A DNA stretch of 52,955 nt, taken from a bacterium D16-56. GTDB taxonomy: Bacteria; Bacillota; Clostridia; Lachnospirales; Lachnospiraceae. Positions 16,606 to 26,791 of the stretch are shown here, piece by piece. Where the stretch lies: positions 1 through 52,955 of the forward strand of contig RAYY01000034.1 of assembly GCA_003611875.1 (NCBI GenBank). Direction: 5' to 3'. The notes beneath the pieces are model-generated. The model did not search any database and had not been told where the DNA came from. It saw only the letters and a list, made by a program, of their open reading frames with translations. Positions within the stretch are counted from its first letter, which is position 1. Every line of letters begins with the position of its first letter. A program made the position numbers and the translations under genes.

Positions 16606-18297
16606 ATGAGCGTATTTGGTGCAAGATGGTGCCTGGCAGGGCTTGCGGTATGTGTGATGGCAGCAGGGCTTTCAGGATGCGGCAAAGAGGATAAAAACCA
16701 GGAGCCTGTTATGGCTGAGGAAGGGACTATGGGCAGCTACCATCAGGTTCTGGAGTGTGCCATGGGGCGCAGGACTTTGGCAAACCCTAAGTTTCCGGAT
16801 GGGGATACCTATGAGGACAATGCTTATACCCGGTATGTAATGGATAAGCTGAATGTGCGGATTCTGGACGACTTTGAGGCCAATGGGGAGGATTATGACA
16901 GGCAGGTGTCCTTGGCCATTGCTTCCGGGGAACTGCCGGATGCGCTGTTTATCGGTTCGAAAGATATTTTGGATGAGCTGGTGGAGAATGAGCTGGTGGA
17001 GGACCTGACCGATGTCTATGAGGATTATGCAAGCGATTATATTAAGGAAATTTATGATTCCTATGGAGGCCGCTGTCTGGATACGGCTACTTATGACGGA
17101 AGACTGATGGCCATACCAGGAACCAATCTGGACAGTGCGCCCTGTGTGGCTTATGTGAGACAGGACTGGCTGGAGAAGACCGGACTTTTGGTGGATGAGG
17201 ACAACGATCACTGTCTGACCATTGAGGAGCTGGAACAGATAGCCAGAACCTTTTTAGAACAGGATCCAGGCGGATCAGGCAATCCGGTGGGATTGGCCTT
17301 TGTCCCTTATTTGACGGCAGATGATTATGGCGGAAGCGGCTATACCATCAACGCAGTGACCTCGGCTTTCCGGGCATTTCCTAAACTGTGGATCCGGGAC
17401 AAGAGCGGGGCTGTGGTATATGGTTCGGTGACGCCGGAGATGAAGGAGACTTTAGGGCAGCTGGCAAAATGGTTTGGTGAGGGAATCTTAGACCCTCAGT
17501 TCGGGACGCGGACATGGGATGACATTACGGCGCTTCTGACCAACAATCAGCTTGGCATTGCCTTTGGCCCCTGGCATATTCCGGACTGGCTTCTGAACAA
17601 TGTAAAGGGCATGAATCCAGAGGCAGAATTTGCCGCCTTTACAGTCTGTGATCAGGACGGGCGGGTCAATGTGGCTCACAGCAATGCAGGAAACGGATAT
17701 ATGGTGGTGCGGAAAGGATATTCCAATCCGGAAGTGATTGTAAAAATGCTGAATCTGTTTTTTGATGATGTGGTAAATCATCCGGATCTGGAACAGGAAG
17801 CTCCGGAGGTGGCGGCATACATCAGCCAGGGGGTAGACAATTCTGCAAGACCCTTCCAGGTAGAGGTCAATGCTTACACGTCCCTTTTGGATGATTATGC
17901 GGATATCAAAGGCTGTCTAAACGAGGAAATTACCATGGAGCAGGTGCGCACAGCGGAATCCAAAAGCATTGTGGAATCCATCCGGCGTTACTGGGCAGAG
18001 ACAGAACCAGAGGTCAATGACTGGGCAAAGTATACGTCCCGTATGTGCGGCATTGAGCTGATCGAAAGCCTGACAAAAAACGAACAATTTCAGTGGGAAT
18101 CGCCGGTTTTCCGGGGCACCACCAAGACCATGAAAAAGAGCAGCGCCAGCTTAGGGAAGATGGAGGAGGTGTTTGTGGGAATTGTCACAGGCTCTATCCC
18201 CTTGGACGGGTTTGACGATTTTGTGGCGGACTGGAAAGCACAGGGCGGAGAGAAGATTATGGCGGAGATCGAAGAAGCGCTGGCAGGAGAGCAGTAA
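16606..18297 (+). CDS. Extracellular sugar-binding lipoprotein of an ABC importer
   Basis: A signal sequence ends in the lipobox LSGC (MAAGLSGCGKEDK), so the mature protein is anchored to the membrane through cysteine. The 563-residue length and the LplA/family-1 pattern (ANGEDYDRQVSLAIASGELP, ATYDGRLMAIPGTN, YVRQDWLEKTGL) are usual for oligosaccharide-binding partners of LplB/YtcP permeases. In this locus it probably binds isomalto-oligosaccharides. No ATPase gene is present; such systems usually share MsmX/UgpC. Confidence 0.9.
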   Translation: MSVFGARWCLAGLAVCVMAAGLSGCGKEDKNQEPVMAEEGTMGSYHQVLECAMGRRTLANPKFPDGDTYEDNAYTRYVMDKLNVRILDDFEANGEDYDRQVSLAIASGELPDALFIGSKDILDELVENELVEDLTDVYEDYASDYIKEIYDSYGGRCLDTATYDGRLMAIPGTNLDSAPCVAYVRQDWLEKTGLLVDEDNDHCLTIEELEQIARTFLEQDPGGSGNPVGLAFVPYLTADDYGGSGYTINAVTSAFRAFPKLWIRDKSGAVVYGSVTPEMKETLGQLAKWFGEGILDPQFGTRTWDDITALLTNNQLGIAFGPWHIPDWLLNNVKGMNPEAEFAAFTVCDQDGRVNVAHSNAGNGYMVVRKGYSNPEVIVKMLNLFFDDVVNHPDLEQEAPEVAAYISQGVDNSARPFQVEVNAYTSLLDDYADIKGCLNEEITMEQVRTAESKSIVESIRRYWAETEPEVNDWAKYTSRMCGIELIESLTKNEQFQWESPVFRGTTKTMKKSSASLGKMEEVFVGIVTGSIPLDGFDDFVADWKAQGGEKIMAEIEEALAGEQ

Positions 18298-18331
18298 GGC
18301 AGGAGTCAAGAGATATAAGGAGGGATTTAAG

Positions 18332-19246
18332 ATGAGCCAAGGCAAGTCAAGAAGCATAGACGGGATGGGAACTCAGGCAATGTTTCATTTGATGATGCTG
18401 CCGGGGATGGCATTTGTGGCAGTGTTTTGCTTTGTACCCATGGTGGGAATCATTATGGCATTTCAGGATTATGTGCCGGCAAAGGGGATTGCAGGGTCAA
18501 AGTTTGTGGGGCTGGAGCATTTCCAATATATGCTTGAGCTGCCGGATATCGGACAGATTTTTACCAATACACTGGTGATTGCAGTGGGGAAAATATTGTT
18601 GGGCACCTTGATGGCCATTGTATTTGCCATTCTGCTCAATGAGATCCGGGTGAAATTTTTGAAAAAAACCATACAGACCATTGTGTACCTTCCTCACTTC
18701 CTGTCCTGGGTTGTGCTGGCAGCAGTGGTGGTCAATATGGTGAATCTGGACGGGCCGGTGAATCAGCTTCTGGCAGCTCTGGGTCTGGAAAAGATCAATT
18801 TCCTGGGAAGTAATACCTGGTTTCGGCCTATGATTATTGCCACGGATGTGTGGAAGGAGTTTGGGTATAATTCCATTGTCTATTTGGCGGCAATCACAGC
18901 CATTGATCCGGGGCTTCATGAGGCGGCGGCCATAGACGGGGCAACCTGGTGGAAGCGGGTGTGGCACATTACCCTTCCGGGAATGCTGCCGATCATCCTT
19001 TTGATGGCAGCCATGAGCCTGACCAGTATTTTAAGTGCAGGGTTTGACCAGATCTACAACCTATATTCTCCTATGGTCTATAAAACAGGAGATGTGCTGG
19101 ATACCTATGTGTACCGGATGGGTCTGATCAGCAGGCAATACAGCTTTTCCACGGCAGTGGGGCTTTTGCGGTCTGTGGTGGGCTTGATCCTGATGGTGAC
19201 AGCCAATGAGCTGTCCAAACGGTTTACAGACCGGAAAATCTTTTAG
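18332..19246 (+). CDS. Sugar ABC transporter permease, LplB type
   Basis: The start is at MSQGKSRSIDG because AAGGAGGG precedes this ATG; a longer open frame from 18173 overlaps the previous gene. The 304 residues have six predicted membrane helices. The EAA loop that contacts the ATPase is HEAAAIDGATWWKRVWHITL with the usual LPGM. It forms a heterodimer with the next permease. Confidence 0.93.
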   Translation: MSQGKSRSIDGMGTQAMFHLMMLPGMAFVAVFCFVPMVGIIMAFQDYVPAKGIAGSKFVGLEHFQYMLELPDIGQIFTNTLVIAVGKILLGTLMAIVFAILLNEIRVKFLKKTIQTIVYLPHFLSWVVLAAVVVNMVNLDGPVNQLLAALGLEKINFLGSNTWFRPMIIATDVWKEFGYNSIVYLAAITAIDPGLHEAAAIDGATWWKRVWHITLPGMLPIILLMAAMSLTSILSAGFDQIYNLYSPMVYKTGDVLDTYVYRMGLISRQYSFSTAVGLLRSVVGLILMVTANELSKRFTDRKIF

Positions 19247-19255
19247 GGGGACAGG

Positions 19256-20152
19256 ATGATGATTAGGAAAAAGGGGATTATGGCTAATCTGGGAACTGGG
19301 GTGATTTATGGCATTGTGATTCTTCTGGGGCTGATCTGTCTGCTTCCCATGCTGAATATTCTGGCTATCTCGTTCAGCGGCAGCGATGCGGCTGCCGCCA
19401 ATATTGTAGGCTTTGTGCCGGTGAAGTTTACCACGGCAGCTTATGAGAAGATTATGGAGGACCGTCAGTTCTGGCGTTCCTTTGGCATATCGGTGTTTCG
19501 GGTAGGAGCCGGGCTGGTCATTAACCTGGTGCTGATCGTGCTCATGGCCTATCCATTGTCCAAGACAAAAAGGGAGTTTAAGGGACGGAGCGTCTACATG
19601 GGGCTTTTGATCTTTGCCATGCTGTTTAGCGGCGGTATGATTCCTACCTATCTGGTGGTAAAGAATCTCCATCTGCTCAACACGGTATGGGCTTTGGTGC
19701 TGCCGGGGGCAGTGCCGATCTTCAGCGTGATCATGGTTATGAATTTCTTCATGGGGGTGCCGAAATCACTGGAGGAGGCAGCGGTCATTGACGGGGCCAC
19801 ACCCTTACAGGTGCTGACAAGGGTGTATATTCCCTGCTCCAAGCCGGTGATTGCCACGATTGCATTGTTCAGTATTGTGGGTAACTGGAATGACTTTTTT
19901 GGAGGATTGATCTACATGACGAAGGTGCGCAATTATCCTCTGCAGACCTATATCCAGACTTTAAGTGTTAAGCTGGAGGATATGCTGAATTCCGGAGGAA
20001 GCCTAAGCTCCCTGATCAATGCTATGGAGGTGTCCAGCCAGAACCTGAATGCAGCCAAGATTGTGGTGTCTGTGGTTCCGCTGCTGATGATTTACCCGCT
20101 TCTCCAAAGATACCTGATTACGGGAATTGTAGTGGGAAGTGTGAAGGAGTAA
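19256..20152 (+). CDS. Sugar ABC transporter permease, YtcP/LplC type
   Basis: 298 residues, six membrane helices, EAA loop LEEAAVIDGATPLQVLTRVY. It starts nine bases after the previous stop behind GGGGGACAGG; the second ATG (19259) is equally possible. It is the partner of the LplB-type permease. Confidence 0.93.
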   Translation: MMIRKKGIMANLGTGVIYGIVILLGLICLLPMLNILAISFSGSDAAAANIVGFVPVKFTTAAYEKIMEDRQFWRSFGISVFRVGAGLVINLVLIVLMAYPLSKTKREFKGRSVYMGLLIFAMLFSGGMIPTYLVVKNLHLLNTVWALVLPGAVPIFSVIMVMNFFMGVPKSLEEAAVIDGATPLQVLTRVYIPCSKPVIATIALFSIVGNWNDFFGGLIYMTKVRNYPLQTYIQTLSVKLEDMLNSGGSLSSLINAMEVSSQNLNAAKIVVSVVPLLMIYPLLQRYLITGIVVGSVKE

Positions 20153-20235
20153 GCCTATATATAGCACAGAAAAAAAGGGCAGGCGGGTGAACCGGAAGAA
20201 GCTGCAGCAGGGAACATAAAAAAGTGAGGTGTAGT

Positions 20236-21696
20236 ATGGTAAGGGGAAGAAGAAGCGTCTGGGCAACGGCAGGCATACTGTTTGCCCTGGCAGTCAGTAC
20301 AAAGACAGCCTGGGCTTTAAGTGGGCAGTGGGAGTACAATGACACAAAAAATCAGTGGTATTATTGGAACGAAAAAGGGGAACGTCTTACAGGAAGAAAA
20401 GAGCTGGGAGGTGAGGTTTACTTTTTTGATGAAAATGGCGTTATGCTGACCGGATGGGTAAACTGCCCGAGAGACGGTATGCCGGAGCCATACAGCAATA
20501 ACATGGACGGAGAGGATATTTATTACTGCGGCTCTGACGGAAAAATGGCCCGGGGCTGGGTAATATTCTATGACCCGGAACAGGCGGCATATGAGGAAGA
20601 ACAGCAGTTTCAGGGAATCCAGGACGATGAGTATAGGGAAAAGCGGTATTATTTTAACGAGAAGGGAAAGCCCTATATTAATGAGAGAAAAACGATTGAG
20701 GGAAAACGGTATATTTTCGATGAGGAAGGCGCTGTTTTAACTGGCTGGATTTACGACCAGGGAGAGGGGCAGTCTGATCGGTTTTTGTCTGTAGACACAG
20801 ACAGTCCGGAATCAGACAAGGAGCTGTGCAGGAGCCATCCGGAAAATCTGATGTATGGAACATTAGACGACGGTTCACTGGCTGCCGGCCAGTGGGTAGA
20901 CGCCATTCCGCCCTGGGATGAGGAGGACGACGACAACCGAAGCTTTTATGCAGATTCTTCCTCTTATGTGGTGACGGGAAGCGGGGCAAGGGGAAGCGGA
21001 ACTGCCGTGTCGGCCAGAAGGAAGGCGCAGAAGATTGATGGAATCGGCAGACTTTGTCTGGAAAACTGGGATACGGATGTGAATGTAATCAGGATTGATG
21101 GGAAATATTACTGTCTGGAAGATTCCGGAACCAGGACAGATGGGATCATCTGGCTGTCTGGGGCAAAGGGAGAGGCCTCTTTTGCAGACGGAATTTACTG
21201 TTTCATGGATCATGCTGCCATGAAAACAGGGCCGGTGATGAAGGAGAATAAAGATGGTGACGACGGCAGCGACGGATATGTGTATTATTATTACTTTTCA
21301 GAACGGTCCAACAGCAAATATTCCAAAGGGCAGGGAATCACAGGAGTCAGCGCCGGAAGGCTTTATTACCAGGGGATGGCAGTGGGAGCTCAGGACGATA
21401 CTTATGAGGTAGTCTATCTTCCTACACTGGAGGAGAAGGACGACACGGGCATGAGCACAGGGTTTTTCCTGGTGGATGCATCCGGAAGGGTCAAGAAAGG
21501 CTCTAAGGCCGGCAGCCACTATACCTCCAGCAACGGAAACGAGTACCGGGTGACCAAGGTAAGCGACCGGAATGATGATTATGGCTATGTGATTGATTAT
21601 TATGACGGGGAAAAGGACGACGACAACCATAAAGTCTGGAAAAGTCTGACAGAGAAGGATTATGACTATATCTGTTGGGATACAGTGGAGGAGTAG
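20236..21696 (+). CDS. Secreted protein with cell-wall/glucan-binding repeats
   Basis: GAGGTG sits five bases before ATG 20236. A GTG at 20224 is in frame but inside the ribosome site. A signal peptide (RSVWATAGILFALAVSTKTA) is followed by CW_binding_1/YG-type repeats: QWYYWNEKGERLTGRKELGG, then EVYFFDENGVMLTGWV, GKMARGWV, KRYIFDEEGAVLTGWIYDQG, and later more degenerate ones. Such aromatic-Gly repeats bind choline in some proteins and dextran in glucansucrases and glucan-binding proteins. In this locus dextran binding is the better guess. No catalytic domain is seen. Confidence 0.8.
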   Translation: MVRGRRSVWATAGILFALAVSTKTAWALSGQWEYNDTKNQWYYWNEKGERLTGRKELGGEVYFFDENGVMLTGWVNCPRDGMPEPYSNNMDGEDIYYCGSDGKMARGWVIFYDPEQAAYEEEQQFQGIQDDEYREKRYYFNEKGKPYINERKTIEGKRYIFDEEGAVLTGWIYDQGEGQSDRFLSVDTDSPESDKELCRSHPENLMYGTLDDGSLAAGQWVDAIPPWDEEDDDNRSFYADSSSYVVTGSGARGSGTAVSARRKAQKIDGIGRLCLENWDTDVNVIRIDGKYYCLEDSGTRTDGIIWLSGAKGEASFADGIYCFMDHAAMKTGPVMKENKDGDDGSDGYVYYYYFSERSNSKYSKGQGITGVSAGRLYYQGMAVGAQDDTYEVVYLPTLEEKDDTGMSTGFFLVDASGRVKKGSKAGSHYTSSNGNEYRVTKVSDRNDDYGYVIDYYDGEKDDDNHKVWKSLTEKDYDYICWDTVEE

Positions 21697-21699
21697 GGG

Positions 21700-24600
21700 A
21701 TGAAAGGAAAAAAACAGATCGCCAGGATTTTGATCGCGGCCATGCTGGCCTATCGGATACCGGCCTGGACTGTGGCAGCTTCCATGATGGACAGGGCGGC
21801 AGACGGCGGCAATGGGGGATCCGGGTATGAAACAGCGACATGGAGTCAGACGGATCCGTTCTCTCTGGCATCTTCCAGTGAAGCTGACGAAAAGGAAGCC
21901 GAGAAGCCGAAAAAGACTTATACCAACGGGATGCGGGCCACAGCCAGCAATGCGGCCGCAGCGACGCCGGCCAATGCGGCGGCCTTTAATCTGGACAGAA
22001 GCTTTGGGGCAGATGGGGTGTATCAGTTGGAGGCAGAGGATAGCACGATTGCATCTTATGATAATGTAAATTCCAATAGTGAAGGAAATCGGGTGGAGCT
22101 GCAGAAGTATGGATCGGTTACTTTTGACCTGAGCAAGATTGCGGATTTTAAAGAGGGGAAATATCTGATTTATATTAATGTAAATGGATCTTCCTCCCAA
22201 ATAAAAATATCCGTAAATAATACAGATAAGGGAATAATTGAAAAAGACGGCAATCTTGGCTGGGGGGCAAATGATTTAGAAGAATACAGTTATTGCTGGG
22301 TAGAGCTGAGGCCAGGGGATCAGTTAAAGATAGCAGAAAATGCGGATAACTATGCACACTTGGATTGGGTGAAGCTTATTTGCCTGGAAGCAGATTACTG
22401 GATAGAGGCAGAGGATACCTTGATCACGTCTTATGAAGCCAATACCCAAATTCATGGCGATGGGGACCGGGTAGAGGTCAACGGGGGAGGCGGCATTACC
22501 TTTGATCTTTCTCAGGTCAATGGCTTTCAGTCAGGAATGTATGAGCTTTATGCAGGTGTAAACGGAGCCAGAACGAATTGGGGTGTGTCTGTGGACGGCA
22601 GGGGAACCAACAGTATGACAGCCTCCGGCAGTGGAAAGTTCCAGAAGGGAACTTGTACTGATGTAAGTCTTGGCACTGAGGTCGAACTTTTGGCAGACAG
22701 TAAAATAAAGCTTTTTGATATGGATGGTTCTTGGGGGCATGTGGATTATATCCGTTTAATCCGCACAGGGGATGTACAGCCCAGGCCAGAGGGAGTGTAT
22801 CAGCTGGAGGCAGAGGATGGGACGATTGCATCCTATGATAATGTGACCCAGAACAGTGAAGGAAACCGTGTAGAACTGCAGAACAACGGTTCTGTTGTCT
22901 TTGATTTAAGCAAGGTCATGGATTTTCAGGCAGGCAGATATCTTCTTTCCATTCATATGAACGGGAGCACCAAAAAAGTAAAGGTGCAGGTAAACGGCGA
23001 CGAGAGAAAAGAGATCACAAAGGCTAACGTTGGTTTTGGATATTCGGATTTGGAAGAATACTATTCCCATGATGTACTGGAGCTGACCGGTACAGAGACG
23101 GTGGCCATAATCGAAGGAGAAGGAAACCAGTACGGCCATCTGGACTGGATCAAGCTGGTTCGTGTGGATACCTGTTACTGGGTGGAGGCAGAGAAGGAAG
23201 CAGGGGCGACCTTATACGCAGGAAATGTTCAGACCCACGAGGACGGGGACCGGGCAGAGGTCAATGGGGGCGGAAGCGTTACCTTTGATTTGTCCAAGGC
23301 AACAGGTTTTCAATCAGGAATATATCGATTGTATGCAGGTGTAAACGGAGCGAGAACCCGGTGGGGAGTGACGGCAGACGGAAAGGAAATAGGGAATATG
23401 ACGGCTCCCGGCGGAGGAAGGTTTGAGACGGGAACTTGTGTGGATGTGTGCTTTGAAGCAGAGATTGAACTTGCGAAGGCCAGCCTGATTCAGTTTTCTG
23501 ATATTGACGGGAGCTGGGGACATATAGACTATATTCGTCTGATCCGCACAGGGGATGCCACACCGCGGTTTGACGAGACCCATGAACCTACGGGAATCCG
23601 GGTAACTGCGCCGGAGGGCTTTTTCCCGGACGGAACGGCTATTGCAATAGATCCTATTTCCCGGTCTGTGCGTCAGGCGATTCGGGAGGAATTTAAAGAA
23701 ACAGATCAGAAGGTGTTTTTCTATCGTTTCCATCTGCAGACACCGTCAGCCAGACGTTCCCGCTCAAAGAGTCAGGAGGAGGAAGAAAAGCAGATTGTGG
23801 ACCGGGATGGAGAGGCAGTGGGATATCTGCCTATACCAGAGGGATATTCCGGTGACAGTGAGGTTTACTTTGCTCAGGATCCAGAGGACAGACCAGAGCT
23901 GATGGCAGGAACCTGGCTGGAGGGCAGAAAGATCTGTTTCCAGTTAGAAGCCAATGAGGAGGGAGTCTACGGCGGGGTTTATTTGATCGTAGATCAGAAT
24001 ATCTGGAAATTTGAAGGTGAGGAGTATTACGGCAAGACAACCGACCAGGGAGCGGCAGCAGACCTGCAGCCTCTGGAGGAAATCCACATTCCCATACCAG
24101 ACGACGAGGCGTTTGAAAGCGGATTTTATAATCTTTTGCTTCGGGTATGCGGAGGACAAAGCTATACGATTCTGGTAGACGGGAAGGAAACAGCAGTCAT
24201 TGCCAGAAACGGGACGGACTGGGGAAATTATGAGATATGTGCTCCCACAGAAGCCCTGAAGCTTTCCAAAGGGCAGACGATTGCCATCCGGGCAGATGAC
24301 CAGTATGGGTGGGTTGACTATATTGCCCTGCAGCCGGGAAAACCTTTTGAGGAGGAATCAGAGGGAGTGACCGTGAAGGCTGAGGCAGGCGTGGTGCCTG
24401 CAGGGGCAGAGCTTTATGTGGAGCCGGCGGATGAGACGGTTCTGCAAGCTGTTCGGGAGCTTTTTGGGTTTACGGAGGAGAATGCTCCGGCTATGAGTTT
24501 TTATACCATTTCGCTGCTGATGGATGGGATTACCGTACAGCCGTCCGGAGTGCTGAAGATCCGGATTCCTATTCCAGACAGTTTTCTCAGCGGAGGAATG

Positions 24601-26778
24601 GGAAGATCTGCCAAAGCAGGATTTTCTGAAGAAAACCTGTCCTTGATCCAGATTAAGGAAGACGGCAAGAAAATCAAGCAGCCGTTTAAGCTGATAGAGG
24701 ATGGACAGTATGTGGAATTTGAGACAAGGGAGCTGGGACTTTACGGACTGCTTAATCAGCCCTCTGATAATGAGCTTTATTATCCGGCAATCGGTTATTA
24801 TGACAGAACTACCGGGGAAAACGGCCGGTATGCAGATCTTCAGCCAGAGGATGCATTGACCATACCGGTAAAGGATCTGGCCGGATTTGCAGAGGGCAAT
24901 TATATTCTTTCTCTCCGTTCCAGCGGACCTCGTACCAAACTGATCGTTTTTATAAACGGCGTTCCTGTGGGAATGATTTCCCGAAGCCAGACTGACTGGG
25001 AGGAGATGAATGAAGCAGAGCTTTCTCTGGCGCTTTCTCTCAAGCAGGAGGATGTGATTACCATCTATGCGCCAGGGCTTGCAGACTTTGGTCCTTATGG
25101 CTGGGTAGATTACATGAAGCTGAGGGAGACAAATAAAGCAGTAGACGAGACTCCTGCGGCCAGAACGAAGATTACCCTGGAGGCAGAGGATTTTTATCCG
25201 GATGAGCTGGAAGCAGGAGGCGAGGCGGCCAATGTAAATCATCCCCGGAAAAAGGTGATGTTCCCCATTCTGGCTTCCGACGGATTTGAGGAAAATGATT
25301 ATCATTTTACTTTGTACACCACAGGAACTATGAGAAGCTGGGTGGTGTGTGTAAATGGCGTTCAGGTATTGTCAGAAACCAGGGAGGGCTCTGGTTATGA
25401 AATGAAGTATATGACAAAAGAGATCGGCAGTGAGCTTGTACACCTGAAGCCAGGAGATATTCTCACAGTGGAATTTTTGGAGCAGGATACGGATAATTAC
25501 GGAAACTGGGTGGATAAGATTGTACTCAACAGCAGGAGAAGGGTGTCTGGGGAGACATTTTTAAACCGAAACGGAGGAAGGATTCTTTTGGAGCTGGCCG
25601 GGGATTTTGAATCGGGAGGACAGCCTCATACCTCAGTGGAGGACGGAAATCTGATTTTCCAGGGAGAAGCCTATTATAAAGCCCAGAATGATAATCCGGC
25701 GGCAGACTTACAGCCAGGCGAGCAGATTTTGATTCCTGTGTCGGATCACAGCAGATTTGCGGAAGGGTCTTATCAGCTAAGCATCCGTTCCTGTGGAAAC
25801 CGGGAATTTTTCCGAATCAAGGTAAACGGGTGGACTGTAGGCAATATTACCCGCAGGGAGACAGGGTATGGAATGGGTGAAATGACAGACGATATGCTGG
25901 TTACGCCCATTGATCTGAAGCCAGGGGATATTTTGGCTGTGGAAGGCCAGACCGGAGGAAAGTTCGGCTGGGTGGATTTTGTGACCTTAACCCGCGTACA
26001 GTCCCAGGAAGCGGTAAAGGCCAGAAATGCAGGGAAGAATTATACCTGGGAAGGAGAGGATTATTATCAGAAGCAGAACGATAATCCGGCGGCAGATCTG
26101 CAGCCGGGAGAGGAGATTGTCATTTCGTTAAGCGACAATCCGGAGTTTGAGGCAGGAACCTATTATCTGGCAGTGGTCAGCAACGGCAACAGAACGGCTA
26201 TGGTAATCAAGAGGAACGGAGAGAGGATGGGGTCCATTACAAGAAATGAGACAAATTTTGATATGGGATCCATGACTCTGGATGTGCTGCAGAGGCCCGT
26301 TGTCCTTTCAAGGGATGATGTGATCAGTATCTGTGCGCCAGGAGATGAATCTGGACCCTTCGGCTGGGTGGATCGGATGGTTCTTATGCCTGTGACAGAA
26401 CCAGAGCCTCAAAAGCTGGAGGAATATCGATATCCGGCCTGGGCCTATGGCACGGCCAGCCTGTATCTGTCTGCTGCAGATCTGCAGCCAGGAGAGGCTT
26501 TAAGGATTTCTTTGGCGGATCATCCTTCCTTTACGGAAGGCCAGTATCGGATTGCCATGATTTCCAACGGTACAAGGGAACGGTTTGATATTCTTGTAAA
26601 TGGCCAGCCGGCGGGAAGTATTTTCAGAAAACCGTCAGATTATGGCGATAATGGAATGTCTTCAGACAAGTTGGAGAAAATCCTGTATCTGAAGCCGTCA
26701 GACGTGATTACGGTTGTAGGGCAGGACGGAGATTTCTTTGGCTGGGTCAGCGCATTGGTGCTGGAGCCGGCAGAATAG
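21700..26778 (+). CDS. Giant secreted multi-CBM protein (1692 residues)
   Basis: The ATG is three bases after the previous stop, inside GGAGTAGGGG. A signal peptide (MKGKKQIARILIAAMLAYRI...) and an Ala/Asn-rich linker come first. Four CBM6/35-like modules follow at about 105-228, 230-357, 363-490 and 491-620; each begins (Y)xxEAE(D) and ends W.H(L/V/I)D(Y/W). Two related beta domains (about 627-767 and 886-1023; DPISRSVRQAIREEF / EPADETVLQAVRELF) alternate with six shorter modules that mostly share AADLQPGE and end GWVDY (about 767-880, 1025-1143, 1158-1285, 1317-1435, 1447-1570, 1576-1692). No catalytic domain or LPXTG is visible. The likely role is dextran capture at or near the cell surface. 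Confidence 0.8.
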   Translation: MKGKKQIARILIAAMLAYRIPAWTVAASMMDRAADGGNGGSGYETATWSQTDPFSLASSSEADEKEAEKPKKTYTNGMRATASNAAAATPANAAAFNLDRSFGADGVYQLEAEDSTIASYDNVNSNSEGNRVELQKYGSVTFDLSKIADFKEGKYLIYINVNGSSSQIKISVNNTDKGIIEKDGNLGWGANDLEEYSYCWVELRPGDQLKIAENADNYAHLDWVKLICLEADYWIEAEDTLITSYEANTQIHGDGDRVEVNGGGGITFDLSQVNGFQSGMYELYAGVNGARTNWGVSVDGRGTNSMTASGSGKFQKGTCTDVSLGTEVELLADSKIKLFDMDGSWGHVDYIRLIRTGDVQPRPEGVYQLEAEDGTIASYDNVTQNSEGNRVELQNNGSVVFDLSKVMDFQAGRYLLSIHMNGSTKKVKVQVNGDERKEITKANVGFGYSDLEEYYSHDVLELTGTETVAIIEGEGNQYGHLDWIKLVRVDTCYWVEAEKEAGATLYAGNVQTHEDGDRAEVNGGGSVTFDLSKATGFQSGIYRLYAGVNGARTRWGVTADGKEIGNMTAPGGGRFETGTCVDVCFEAEIELAKASLIQFSDIDGSWGHIDYIRLIRTGDATPRFDETHEPTGIRVTAPEGFFPDGTAIAIDPISRSVRQAIREEFKETDQKVFFYRFHLQTPSARRSRSKSQEEEEKQIVDRDGEAVGYLPIPEGYSGDSEVYFAQDPEDRPELMAGTWLEGRKICFQLEANEEGVYGGVYLIVDQNIWKFEGEEYYGKTTDQGAAADLQPLEEIHIPIPDDEAFESGFYNLLLRVCGGQSYTILVDGKETAVIARNGTDWGNYEICAPTEALKLSKGQTIAIRADDQYGWVDYIALQPGKPFEEESEGVTVKAEAGVVPAGAELYVEPADETVLQAVRELFGFTEENAPAMSFYTISLLMDGITVQPSGVLKIRIPIPDSFLSGGMGRSAKAGFSEENLSLIQIKEDGKKIKQPFKLIEDGQYVEFETRELGLYGLLNQPSDNELYYPAIGYYDRTTGENGRYADLQPEDALTIPVKDLAGFAEGNYILSLRSSGPRTKLIVFINGVPVGMISRSQTDWEEMNEAELSLALSLKQEDVITIYAPGLADFGPYGWVDYMKLRETNKAVDETPAARTKITLEAEDFYPDELEAGGEAANVNHPRKKVMFPILASDGFEENDYHFTLYTTGTMRSWVVCVNGVQVLSETREGSGYEMKYMTKEIGSELVHLKPGDILTVEFLEQDTDNYGNWVDKIVLNSRRRVSGETFLNRNGGRILLELAGDFESGGQPHTSVEDGNLIFQGEAYYKAQNDNPAADLQPGEQILIPVSDHSRFAEGSYQLSIRSCGNREFFRIKVNGWTVGNITRRETGYGMGEMTDDMLVTPIDLKPGDILAVEGQTGGKFGWVDFVTLTRVQSQEAVKARNAGKNYTWEGEDYYQKQNDNPAADLQPGEEIVISLSDNPEFEAGTYYLAVVSNGNRTAMVIKRNGERMGSITRNETNFDMGSMTLDVLQRPVVLSRDDVISICAPGDESGPFGWVDRMVLMPVTEPEPQKLEEYRYPAWAYGTASLYLSAADLQPGEALRISLADHPSFTEGQYRIAMISNGTRERFDILVNGQPAGSIFRKPSDYGDNGMSSDKLEKILYLKPSDVITVVGQDGDFFGWVSALVLEPAE

Positions 26779-26791
26779 GGGGAGAAGACAG

